The position numbers and the translations under genes are program-made. This document shows positions 19,993 through 28,800 of a stretch of 64,000 nt of DNA, one piece after another. Numbering within the stretch: the stretch's first letter is position 1; every line of letters starts with the position of its first letter. The stretch is from Ruania rhizosphaerae (GTDB lineage Bacteria; Actinomycetota; Actinomycetes; Actinomycetales; Beutenbergiaceae): positions 62,001-126,000 of the forward strand of contig NZ_VSMB01000002.1 of NCBI RefSeq assembly GCF_009805705.1. Reading direction: 5' to 3'. The notes below the pieces were generated by a model. It saw only the letters and a program-made list of their open reading frames with translations. It did not search any database and was not told the origin of the DNA.

Positions 19993-21186
19993 TCAGGGAG
20001 TCCCGAGCAGGCCGCCCAGCAGGTCGTCGACGATTCCCACCAAATCGCCCACCAGGCCGCCGGACTCCTCTTCGTCGTCGGGCTCCGGCTCAGGTTCGGG
20101 CTCCGGCTCGGGTTCGGGCTCCGGGTCCGGGCTGGGGGCAGGCGTCGTGGGTGCTGGCGTCGTGGGTGCAGGGGTCGGGCTAGGAGCGGGGGTCGGGCTC
20201 GGTTGCGTCGGTTCCGGCTCGGACGGCGCAGGCTGCGAGGGAGAGGGCTGCGACGGCTGGCTGGGAGCCGGTTGTGAAGGTGATGGCTCACTGGGCGGCG
20301 TCGTCCCACCCGCCGACGGCGAGGACGAGGGTTCGGAGTTGCCGCCCGTCGTCGTGGTCCCAGATCCGGTGCTGCCCGTCGCCGACGGATCGGTGGAGCC
20401 CGGAGTAGTGGTGGGAGGGTCGCCCTCCGGAGCATCCTGCGAGTCGGTCGGGTCCTCGCTGGGTTCCTTCGTGGGCTCGGTGGTGGAGTCATCGGACTCG
20501 TTCAGTCCGCCGGCTTCGTGTGCGAGGCCGCTGCCACCCTCGCCGGCCTGATCGACCGGACCGTCGCTCCCGGCGCCGATCTGCTGACCGGCCTGCTGCG
20601 CCGGAGCCTCGAGCGGACTCAAAGCCGACGGCAGCACGAGGACCAGGAGTCCTAGGAGTAGGAAGGCCACCCCGACCGGAATCCGCCACGGCACCCTGCG
20701 CCGTCGCTCCTCGGGCTCGTCGCCGCCTTCGGCGAACACCACCGCACCCGGAGCGAGGAACATGGTGGAGGCCAGTGGAGTGAGGAATGCGTCCGCCTGA
20801 GATGCGGCCGCGGCCACCGCACTTGTCTGTGCCCGGCAGCCGCTGCACGTCCGGCCGTGCCGTGAGGTCGGCAACTCGTGGGCGCTGACTGCCGCGGCGA
20901 CCAGCCTCTTGCGGTACCGGTCGCACACCACGTTGTCGGCGGCGTCGATGGCGGGGGCGATGTAAGCGCGCCGGAACTGACGGTCCGCATGGACCGCACG
21001 GGCGGCCACGGTGGTGACATCCAGATCGAGCTCTGCCGCGACATCCTCGAGCGACTGACCGTCCTGGCACATCCGCGCAATGAGTTGATGGGACTGCCGG
21101 CCCAGACCCGTCAGGGCGTCCTCGATGCGCTCTGCAGTCTCGCCGGACTGCGGCGTGGCGCCCTCGAGCGGCGTGGTCGTGCGCAT
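19993..21186 (-). CDS. Membrane protein with sigma-region-4-like HTH and anti-sigma-type zinc motif
   Basis: 397 residues in an unusual order. Residues about 25-72 resemble sigma-70 region 4 (HQLIARMCQDGQSLEDVAAE, then a TTVAARAVHADRQFRR recognition helix). Next comes an anti-sigma-like zinc pattern with C88 and H110-x3-C114-x2-C117. One membrane helix follows at about 171-188. The last 200 residues, outside the cell, are a P/S/T/E-rich stalk with PE and SP repeats, ending in a short hydrophobic segment (GLVGDLVGIVDDLLGGLLG). No sigma region 2 is present, so it cannot act as a complete sigma factor. I infer a membrane-bound regulator or a surface protein with a DNA- or polymerase-binding inner end. 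Confidence 0.72.
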   Translation of the reverse strand: MRTTTPLEGATPQSGETAERIEDALTGLGRQSHQLIARMCQDGQSLEDVAAELDLDVTTVAARAVHADRQFRRAYIAPAIDAADNVVCDRYRKRLVAAAVSAHELPTSRHGRTCSGCRAQTSAVAAAASQADAFLTPLASTMFLAPGAVVFAEGGDEPEERRRRVPWRIPVGVAFLLLGLLVLVLPSALSPLEAPAQQAGQQIGAGSDGPVDQAGEGGSGLAHEAGGLNESDDSTTEPTKEPSEDPTDSQDAPEGDPPTTTPGSTDPSATGSTGSGTTTTGGNSEPSSSPSAGGTTPPSEPSPSQPAPSQPSQPSPSQPAPSEPEPTQPSPTPAPSPTPAPTTPAPTTPAPSPDPEPEPEPEPEPEPEPDDEEESGGLVGDLVGIVDDLLGGLLGTP

Positions 21187-21296
21187 CGTTCCCCCGATGG
21201 TCAGCCGTTGATCGTGCGTCCAGTATGCCTGGTGTCGGCACCTCTGCGCGAGGACCCGTCATCTGGTCCTCCTGCCACACGCCGGAGTGAGCGCAG

Positions 21297-21302
21297 TAGG
21301 GT
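21297..21302 (+). promoter_or_regulatory. -10 element placed for a leaderless transcript
   Basis: TAGGGT ends six bases before the GTG at 21309. In actinobacteria this spacing puts the transcription start on the start codon. A GTGAGG purine run lies in the gap, so an ordinary RBS is not excluded. Confidence 0.45.
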
Positions 21303-21308
21303 GAGGCC

Positions 21309-22223
21309 GTGCAACCCACTTCACCCACCGGACAGCAGCTTCAGATCGCCAGCGGCGAGGCGGTCGCGACCGTGACCGAGGTCGGCGCCCACCTGCGCGA
21401 GTTCCGAGTCGGAGGACGCGACGTCGTCGTCCCGTTCTCGGCAGAAGAACTGCCTCCTGCCTCCCACGGAGCGGTGCTGGCGCCCTGGCCGAACAGGCTC
21501 CGGGACGGCCGGTACACGTGGGACGGGATCGAGTACCAGGTACCGATCACCGAGCCGGCGCGGGGCACGGCCCTGCATGGACTGGCCAGCTGGCAGCGTT
21601 GGACCGTGGACGAGCACACAGCCGACGTCGTCGTGCTGAAGCTCGACCTCCCTCCGACGCCCGGATACCCCTTCCCGCTGACCGTCGCGGTCCGCTACGC
21701 ACTCGGAGCCGATGGTCTGCGCATCACCACCACGGCAACGAACACCGGAAGTGCCGACGCCCCCTACGGCGTGGGCTTCCATCCGTGGCTCTCTCCCGGG
21801 CCCGGATCGCTCGACGACGCCGAGCTGCAGCTCGATGCCACCCAGTGGGTACCGACCGACGACCGCCTCCTCCCGACCGGGGTGGCGGACCTGCCGGCCG
21901 AGCTGGACTTCCGTCAGCCGCGCCGGCTGGCGCGGACTGAGCTCGACGATGCGTTCGTCGGTGCCACCTACGATGCCGACGGCCTGTCATGGCTACGTCT
22001 GCGCGGTTCAGACGGTCGCACCGCAGCGGTGTGGATGGACCGGTCGATGGGCTGCTGGCAGATGTGCACTGGGGACCACGTCGCCGCAGTCTCCGCCCAG
22101 CGCACGGGGCTCGCAGCCGAGCCGATGAGCTGCGTCGCCGACGCCTTCCGCACCGGTGCCGACCTCGTGCGACTCGCTCCGGGTTCCAGCCACAGCGTCA
22201 CCTGGGGCATCACGCTGCTGTAG
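21309..22223 (+). CDS. Aldose 1-epimerase family protein
   Basis: 304 residues of the galactose-mutarotase beta-sandwich fold, predicted to interconvert the alpha and beta anomers of a hexose or to bind a phosphosugar. Visible family features are VLAPWPNRLRDGRY near the N-terminus, the histidine in ALHGLASWQRW, and GVGFHPWLS with the second conserved histidine. The substrate cannot be told from sequence. It is monocistronic and converges with the M23 peptidase gene. Confidence 0.87.
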   Translation: MQPTSPTGQQLQIASGEAVATVTEVGAHLREFRVGGRDVVVPFSAEELPPASHGAVLAPWPNRLRDGRYTWDGIEYQVPITEPARGTALHGLASWQRWTVDEHTADVVVLKLDLPPTPGYPFPLTVAVRYALGADGLRITTTATNTGSADAPYGVGFHPWLSPGPGSLDDAELQLDATQWVPTDDRLLPTGVADLPAELDFRQPRRLARTELDDAFVGATYDADGLSWLRLRGSDGRTAAVWMDRSMGCWQMCTGDHVAAVSAQRTGLAAEPMSCVADAFRTGADLVRLAPGSSHSVTWGITLL

Positions 22224-22267
22224 CTGCCGGCACCTCACGGAGCGGACGAACAATCAGGCGTGCGCCG

Positions 22268-23611
22268 TCAGTTCTCCGTGCACTGCAGGGTCTCGGATGT
22301 CAGGGGCACCGCGTGCTCGGCGAGCCAAGCCTCCGGGTCGACCGTGGTGAGTGACTCGTCCAGGTGCACTTCGAGGTGCAGGTGCGGTCCGGTCGAGTTG
22401 CCGTACGACCCGACCGCGCCGATGGTCTCGCCGACGGAGACCTGCTGGCCGGCCTGGACATAGACCCCGTTGGGGTACATGTGCACGTACCAGGTCCAGA
22501 ACTTCTCCCCGTCGACCTCGTGTTCGATGATCACCAACATGCTCGACCGGCCGTCGCGCCCGACCCCGGCGTAGGTGACCGTGCCATCGGCCACAGCGTG
22601 GATCGGTGTTCCCGCAGCCGCTGACATGTCCAGACCGGTGTGCTGACCGTAGGACCCCCAGATCGGGTGAACCCGGTTGCCATAGCGTGAAGTGAGCTGG
22701 TAGTTGCCTTCGACCAGCGGTTGCACGATGGGTGGTGCGGTCGCTTCAACCTCGGAGGCGAGCACACCGTTGGCCTGCACCGGAGTCGTGACACACGAAC
22801 TGGGGATCCGCTCTGCCCCACTCCGGCTCGCCGAGACGAGTGAGCGCAGCGAAGCCAGCGGATCTGCGGCCAGTGCCGTGGAGGCGTCGGAGAAGACCGG
22901 GGTGCCACCGGAGGTGAGGACGTCGTACGCGCTGTTCGCGGCCACCGGGTTGCCCGTCGCCAGGTCCGTGGAGGTTGCGGGTGTGGCCGCACCGCTCAGG
23001 GGCACCACCGTGGTCAACGCGCCGAGCGCGCCGAGGACGGCCAGGCGCGGCAGCCATCGGTACGTCGTCCCGCTGCGCTGCGAAGCAGCGCGGCGGCGCT
23101 CAGCACGGCGCTGTTCACGGTTGCTCGCGCCATGACCACGGACCACATCGCCGAAAGCCGGAGCGGAGGTGGGCGTAGATGGCTTCTCCGCTGCAGCAGC
23201 ACCTGGGGCAGGCACATCCATCGCGACGCGCTCGTCTGCGACGCTGCCGGGCACAGCGGCCACCGGGTCACGGTCCTGGACCTGGTCGTGGTCCTCGTGC
23301 GCCAGCGCGACCAGCGCGGCGGGGACAGGCTCCGCGCCGGACTCCGCCTGCTGATCCGAAATCGGCTGAGCGCCGGTGCCCTGCACCTGCGTGCGATCGA
23401 CTCGATCGTCACCCTCTGTCACCACGTCCTCGGCAGCCTCAGCGCGCTCGGCGGCCTCAGCACGCTCCCGCGCCCGGATCTCCCGGCGGGTCAGCGGCCG
23501 CTCCCGTCGTGACCCGGCAGCGGCGAAGCCGCTCTGCTCACGCTGCGCGGCGAGGCGCAACTGTCGCCGGGTCGGGAGCGCGTCAGCGGAAGACACACGC
23601 TGAGAACTCAC
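22268..23611 (-). CDS. M23-family cell-wall peptidase with a long cytoplasmic N-terminus
   Basis: 447 residues from the GTG at 23611, which has GGAGG four bases upstream. The first roughly 190 residues are charged and low-complexity (RRQLRLAAQREQ, then acidic, then NREQRRAERRRAA). One membrane helix follows (RLAVLGALGALTTVVPLSG), then a linker and a C-terminal M23 domain. The zinc ligands are visible: H and D in HTGLDM and HxH in GPHLHLEVH. M23 enzymes cut peptidoglycan cross-bridges or act as division-linked regulators; here activity is expected outside the membrane. Confidence 0.88.
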   Translation of the reverse strand: MSSQRVSSADALPTRRQLRLAAQREQSGFAAAGSRRERPLTRREIRARERAEAAERAEAAEDVVTEGDDRVDRTQVQGTGAQPISDQQAESGAEPVPAALVALAHEDHDQVQDRDPVAAVPGSVADERVAMDVPAPGAAAAEKPSTPTSAPAFGDVVRGHGASNREQRRAERRRAASQRSGTTYRWLPRLAVLGALGALTTVVPLSGAATPATSTDLATGNPVAANSAYDVLTSGGTPVFSDASTALAADPLASLRSLVSASRSGAERIPSSCVTTPVQANGVLASEVEATAPPIVQPLVEGNYQLTSRYGNRVHPIWGSYGQHTGLDMSAAAGTPIHAVADGTVTYAGVGRDGRSSMLVIIEHEVDGEKFWTWYVHMYPNGVYVQAGQQVSVGETIGAVGSYGNSTGPHLHLEVHLDESLTTVDPEAWLAEHAVPLTSETLQCTEN

Positions 23612-23833
23612 ACGGCCTCCGGACGGGGGTCGGACAGGGGGTGGACAGTGGTTCGGGCGCACACGGCACCCACGCTCATGCTTAGGGGAAGGCTGCCAGT
23701 CTACGTCGCGCCCACCTGTGGTGAACAGCAAGCAAACCAGATCACGAAAGCATAACGGAGAGCGCCGTCAGGAGTCCACATCCGCGCCGCGTGTGCGAGT
23801 CGTCTCACACGAGACCTGTGCGAGAGTTTCACC

Positions 23834-24574
23834 ATGACTGCCGCAGCCGCAGGGACTCTCGCGACCGCCGTGCTCATCGTCGAGGACGAGCCGGAGATCG
23901 CGAACCAGATCGCCCGCCGTCTCGAGGCCGAGGGATGGCGCCCGCACATCGCGGGAACCGGACCCGACGGCGTCCGGGCCGCCGAGCAACTCGGACCCGA
24001 TCTCATCGTGCTGGACGTCATGCTTCCCGGTATCGACGGCCTGGAGGTCTGCCGCCGGATCCAGGCCAGTCACTCCGGCGCCGGCACCACCGCTCCCCCG
24101 ATCCTCATGCTGACCGCACGCGACGATGAGACCGACATGATCATCGGACTGGGCGTGGGGGCCGACGACTACCTGACCAAGCCGTTCTCGATGCGCGAGC
24201 TGCTCGCCCGGCTGAAGGTCCTCCTCCGACGGGTCGATCGCGCGCGGCAGGTACCGGCCAGCGGAGAACACAGAGTGGCCGACGCTCCCCTCACACTCGG
24301 CGACCTGGTGATCGACCGGGCAGCACGACGAGTCACCCGGAACGGGAACGAAGCTCATCTGACCCCCACCGAGTTCGACCTGCTCGCTTGCCTCGCCCAG
24401 AGCCCGCGCACGGTGCTCTCCCGCGAACGACTGCTCGCCGAAGTCTGGGACTGGGTGGACGCCTCGGGTACGCGCACCGTCGACTCGCACGTGAAGGCGC
24501 TACGCCGCAAGCTCGGTTCGGACCTGATCCGGACGGTGCACGGGGTGGGGTACGCGCTCGAACCGACCACATGA
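23834..24574 (+). CDS. OmpR/PhoB-family response regulator
   Basis: 246 residues. The receiver domain has the acidic pair E17/D18, the phosphorylated D61 in LIVLDVMLPGIDG, and K115 in YLTKPFS. A C-terminal winged helix (from about residue 155, with TPTEFDLLACLAQ and RTVDSHVKALRRKLG) binds DNA. It lies 10 bases before its kinase gene. Upstream, 23612-23833 separates it from the divergent M23 gene and likely holds both promoters, which I could not fix. Confidence 0.95.
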   Translation: MTAAAAGTLATAVLIVEDEPEIANQIARRLEAEGWRPHIAGTGPDGVRAAEQLGPDLIVLDVMLPGIDGLEVCRRIQASHSGAGTTAPPILMLTARDDETDMIIGLGVGADDYLTKPFSMRELLARLKVLLRRVDRARQVPASGEHRVADAPLTLGDLVIDRAARRVTRNGNEAHLTPTEFDLLACLAQSPRTVLSRERLLAEVWDWVDASGTRTVDSHVKALRRKLGSDLIRTVHGVGYALEPTT

Positions 24575-24584
24575 GCCCGGCCAC

Positions 24585-25733
24585 ATGAGTCGGGCAGGGC
24601 GACTGCGGCACGCACGCGGCGCCGTCGGCTGGCGCGACCGCCTGGACGGCATCTACGGGGATCTGCGCCCACTCGACCCGGTGCGCTCGATCAAGATGAA
24701 GCTCATCGTGATCATCGGCGCCACCGTGGCACTGTTCACGGTGGTGACCTGGATCGGGGACCGCTTCGAGTTCGGGGTGCTGCGCACGTTTCCGGTGGCC
24801 CTGGTGTGCTCGCTGGTACTCACCCAGATTCTCGCCCGCGGGATGACCCGGCCGCTACGGGAGATGACCAGCGCGGCCGGCGCCATGGCCCGCGGGGACT
24901 ACAGCCAGCGCGTGCACACCGACAGCCAGGACGAGGTCGGACAGCTCGCCGCCGCGTTCAACTCCATGGCCCAGGATCTGGACACCCTCGATGCGCAACG
25001 GCGGGAGATGGTGGCCAATGTCTCGCACGAGTTGCGCACCCCTGTGGCCGCGCTGCGCGCACAACTGGAGAATCTTGCCGACGGCGTGGTGGCGCCCGAG
25101 CCCGAGGCCCTCGAGTCGGCGCTGACTCAGGTCGAGCGGCTCTCCCGGCTGATCACCTACCTGCTCGACCTCTCCCGGCTGGAGGCCGGCGCCGCGGATC
25201 TCGACCTGAGCGATCTCGAGGTGCAGCCGTTCCTCGAGGACGCCGCCGCCCAGGCCCGCCCGGCCGCTGAGACCGGTCTGCACTGGCACGTCAGCGTCGA
25301 ACCGGCGAACCTCCGGCTGCGCGCGGATGCCGAACGACTACGGCAGGTGATCTTCAATCTGCTGCAGAACGCCTCACGGCACTCTCCGCCGGGCGGAACC
25401 ATCTGGCTGTCCGCACGCGCGGACAAGGCGAGGGCCGTCGTCGTGATCGAGGTGCTGGACGAAGGGCAAGGGATACCGGTCGCGGACCGGCAGAAAGTGT
25501 TCGAACGGTTCGAACGCGGCAACGCGCCAGCGCAGCGTGGCGGCCAGAGCACCGGCGGTACGGGACTGGGACTGGCCATCGCGCGCTGGGCGGTGACCCT
25601 GCACGGCGGGACGATCGCCGTCGTCGACCCGCCCCGCGGTTCGGGAGCGATGATCCGGGTGACGCTGCCAGCAGCAGGACCTTCCCGGCCGACCACCGGT
25701 CCCGGACCTGGTCATCGCCCAGGGAGCCCGTGA
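24585..25733 (+). CDS. HAMP-domain sensor histidine kinase
   Basis: 382 residues. Two membrane helices at about 36-56 and 66-86 are separated by only some ten residues (IGDRFEFGVL), so there is almost no extracytoplasmic sensor. HAMP follows (TRPLREMTSAAGAMARGDYS), then HisKA with phosphorylated H148 in ANVSHELRTP, then the ATPase domain with NLLQNASRHSP, DEGQGIPV and GGTGLGLAIAR. It signals to the preceding response regulator. The stimulus is unknown and may be sensed within the membrane or through a partner. Confidence 0.93.
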   Translation: MSRAGRLRHARGAVGWRDRLDGIYGDLRPLDPVRSIKMKLIVIIGATVALFTVVTWIGDRFEFGVLRTFPVALVCSLVLTQILARGMTRPLREMTSAAGAMARGDYSQRVHTDSQDEVGQLAAAFNSMAQDLDTLDAQRREMVANVSHELRTPVAALRAQLENLADGVVAPEPEALESALTQVERLSRLITYLLDLSRLEAGAADLDLSDLEVQPFLEDAAAQARPAAETGLHWHVSVEPANLRLRADAERLRQVIFNLLQNASRHSPPGGTIWLSARADKARAVVVIEVLDEGQGIPVADRQKVFERFERGNAPAQRGGQSTGGTGLGLAIARWAVTLHGGTIAVVDPPRGSGAMIRVTLPAAGPSRPTTGPGPGHRPGSP

Positions 25734-25839
25734 CCGACTGTTGACGAACGGTTGGCACCACTGCCCGGATCGATGTCAGTATCCGGGACTGATCGTGCAA
25801 TCGCGCCGGGAATGGCCGCCCCCACCGCCCTCGTTCACC

Positions 25840-25845
25840 TAGGCT
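25840..25845 (+). promoter_or_regulatory. Possible -10 element for kgd
   Basis: TAGGCT lies 53 bases before the kgd GTG. No clear -35 is seen. The position would give a leader of about 45 bases containing a purine-rich site (AAAGAGGG). Confidence 0.35.
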
Positions 25846-25898
25846 GGTGGCCAACACATCCACATCGCGATTCCAGCGTGAAAGAGGGCGATCCCCGA

Positions 25899-28800
25899 GT
25901 GTCCCAGCAGGCACCCCACGACGACACGTCAGCATCTGCGGCCTTCGGCGGTAACGAGTGGCTCATCGAAGAGATGTATGCCCAATACCGCGAGGACAAA
26001 TCGCAGGTGGATCCGGCCTGGTGGGACTTCTTCGAGTCCTACTCACCCCGCGAGGTGAGTCCGGCCTCCTATGGGGAGGATGAGGGAGCAGGCCAGACCG
26101 AGGCACGACGCAGTGCCCGGCCCGCCGACACCCCGGCCCCGCCGAAGGCGCCCGCCACCCCGGCGCCGAGCACCCCTGCGGTGGTCCCGGCCCACCCGGT
26201 CGAACCCGCCCCGACCAGCACGGCGGAGGCGAACGACACCACGGCACCGACCCTGACCGTGCAGGGCGACGTTCCGCCCGAACCCCCGCTGGCAACGGCG
26301 GAGGCGCCCACGGCCGCCTACACGCGCTCGATGACCGGCGGCGGACCCCGCGATGCCGGAGGCGACGACGAGGTCTCCAGGCTGCGCGGGCCGGCAGCTC
26401 GCGTCGTCACCAACATGGAGTCCAGCCTCGCCGTCCCCACGGCGACCAGTGTGCGCACCGTTCCGGCCAAGCTCCTCGTGGACAACCGGATCGTGCTCAA
26501 CAACCACCTGCGCCGCGGCCGGGGCGGGAAGGTGTCCTTCACCCACCTCATCGGCTTCGCGGTGGTCGAGGCACTGGGCGACATGCCCGAGATGAACGCC
26601 GGCTACCGGACCGTCGACGGCAAGCCCGGGCAAGTGCGCCCCGCTCACGTGAACTTCGGGCTCGCGATCGACCTGGCCAGGCCGGACGGTACTCGCCAAC
26701 TGCTGGTCCCCTCGATCAAGGGGGCGGAGTCGATGGACTTCGCGGCGTTCTGGCGCGCCTACGAGGACGTCGTCGCCAAGGCGCGCAACAACAAACTCAC
26801 CGTCGAGGACTTCGCCGGCACCACCATCACCCTGACCAACCCCGGCACCATCGGCACCGTCCACTCGGTGCCCCGCCTGATGGAGGGCCAGGGCACGATC
26901 GTCGGTGTCGGCGCCATGAACTACCCGGCCGAGTACCAGGGCGCCTCCCCCGAGACGATCGCCAAACTGGGCATCTCGAAGATCCTCACGATCACCTCCA
27001 CCTACGACCACCGGATCATCCAAGGCGCCCAGTCAGGTGACTTCCTGCGGATCGTGCACAGCAAGCTGATCGGTGAGGACGGCTTCTACGACCGCGTCTT
27101 CGCGTCGCTGCGCGTGCCCTACGAGCCCGTGCAGTGGACCACCGATGTCTCGGCCGACTCCCCGGATGACCTCGGCAAGCCGGCGCGGGTCGCTGAGCTC
27201 ATCCACGCCTATCGCTCCCGCGGTCATCTGCTCGCTGACACCGATCCGCTCGCCTACCGCCAGCGCAAGCACCCCGACCTGGACGTGCAGAACCACCAGC
27301 TCACGCTGTGGGACCTCGACCGCACCTTCCCGACCGGCGGGTTCGGCGGGAAGCCGCGGATGCTGTTGCGGGACATCCTCGGGTTGTTGCGCAATTCCTA
27401 CTGCCGCACGATCGGCGCCGAGTACATGCACCTGCACGACGGTACGCAGCGGCGCTGGTTCCAACAGCGACTCGAGTCCGGCTGGGCCAAGCCCGAGGTC
27501 GAAGAGCAGCGGCGCATCCTGCGCACGCTCAACGCCTCCGAAGCCTTCGAGACCTTCCTGCAGACGAAGTTCGTCGGCCAGAAGCGGTTCAGCCTCGAGG
27601 GCGGCGAGTCACTGATCCCGCTGCTGGACCGGATATTGGAGCGCGCAGCCGAGGAGTCCCTGGACGAGGTCGGCATCGGGATGCCGCACCGCGGGCGGCT
27701 CAACGTCCTGGCGAACATCGCCGGCAAGTCCTACGCGCAGATCTTCGCCGAGTTCGAGGGCAACCAGGATCCGCGCACCGTGCAGGGCTCCGGAGACGTG
27801 AAGTACCACCTGGGCACCGAGGGGACGTTCACCGCCTCCTCCGGAGCGACCACCAAGGTGTACCTCGCCGCGAACCCCTCCCACCTGGAAGCCGTGAACG
27901 GCGTACTCGAGGGCGTGGTCCGCGCCAAGCAGGACCGCATCGACCTCGGCGGCGCCGGATTCTCGGTGCTGCCGATCCTCATCCACGGCGATGCAGCGTT
28001 CGCCGGGCAAGGCGTGGTCACCGAGACCCTGCAACTGTCTCAGCTGCGCGGCTACCGCACCGGCGGCACGGTGCACATCCTCATCAACAACCAGGTGGGG
28101 TTCACCACCGGAGCCTCCGCCTCACGATCGACTCTCTACGCCACCGACGTGGCCAAGGGGCTGCAGATCCCCATCTTCCACGTCAACGGGGACGACCCCG
28201 AGGCCGTCGCGCACGTGGCCGAGCTGGCATTCGACTACCGGCAGCAGTTCAACAAGGACGTCATCATCGACATGGTGTGCTACCGCCGCCGTGGTCACAA
28301 CGAGGGCGACGACCCGTCGATGACGCAGCCGGTGATGACCTCCCTCATCGAGAAGAAGCGCAGCGTCCGCAAGCTGTACACCGAGGCATTGGTCGGCCGC
28401 GGAGACATCACCGCCGATGAGGCGGAGGAGTTCCTGCAGCACTACAAGGGTGAGTTGGAACGAGTCTTCACTGAGGCGCGCGACGGTACCCAGCGCTCCT
28501 CGGGCACACAGGTGGCCGGTCTGGAGCCACCGGAGTCCCAGCTCGAGGACGCCGGCGTGATCATCGGCTGGCAGACTGCCGTTCCGGCGAAGGTGATCGA
28601 GCACATCGGCTCCGCGCACACCCGGCCGCCCGAGGGCTTCAACGTCCACCCCAAGCTGAACCAGCTGCTGGACAAGCGTGGTGGCATGTCCACGCAGGGT
28701 GCCGTGGACTGGGCATTCGGGGAGATCCTCGCGTTCGGCAGCCTCCTCATCGAGGGCACTCCGGTGCGGCTCGCCGGCCAGGACTCGCGCCGTGGCACGT

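Noticed and set aside
20080-20140. Dense short repeats that resemble a CRISPR-like or satellite array
   Set aside because: They are in-frame codons for alternating proline and glutamate in the surface stalk of the sigma/zinc-motif protein, with no spacers.
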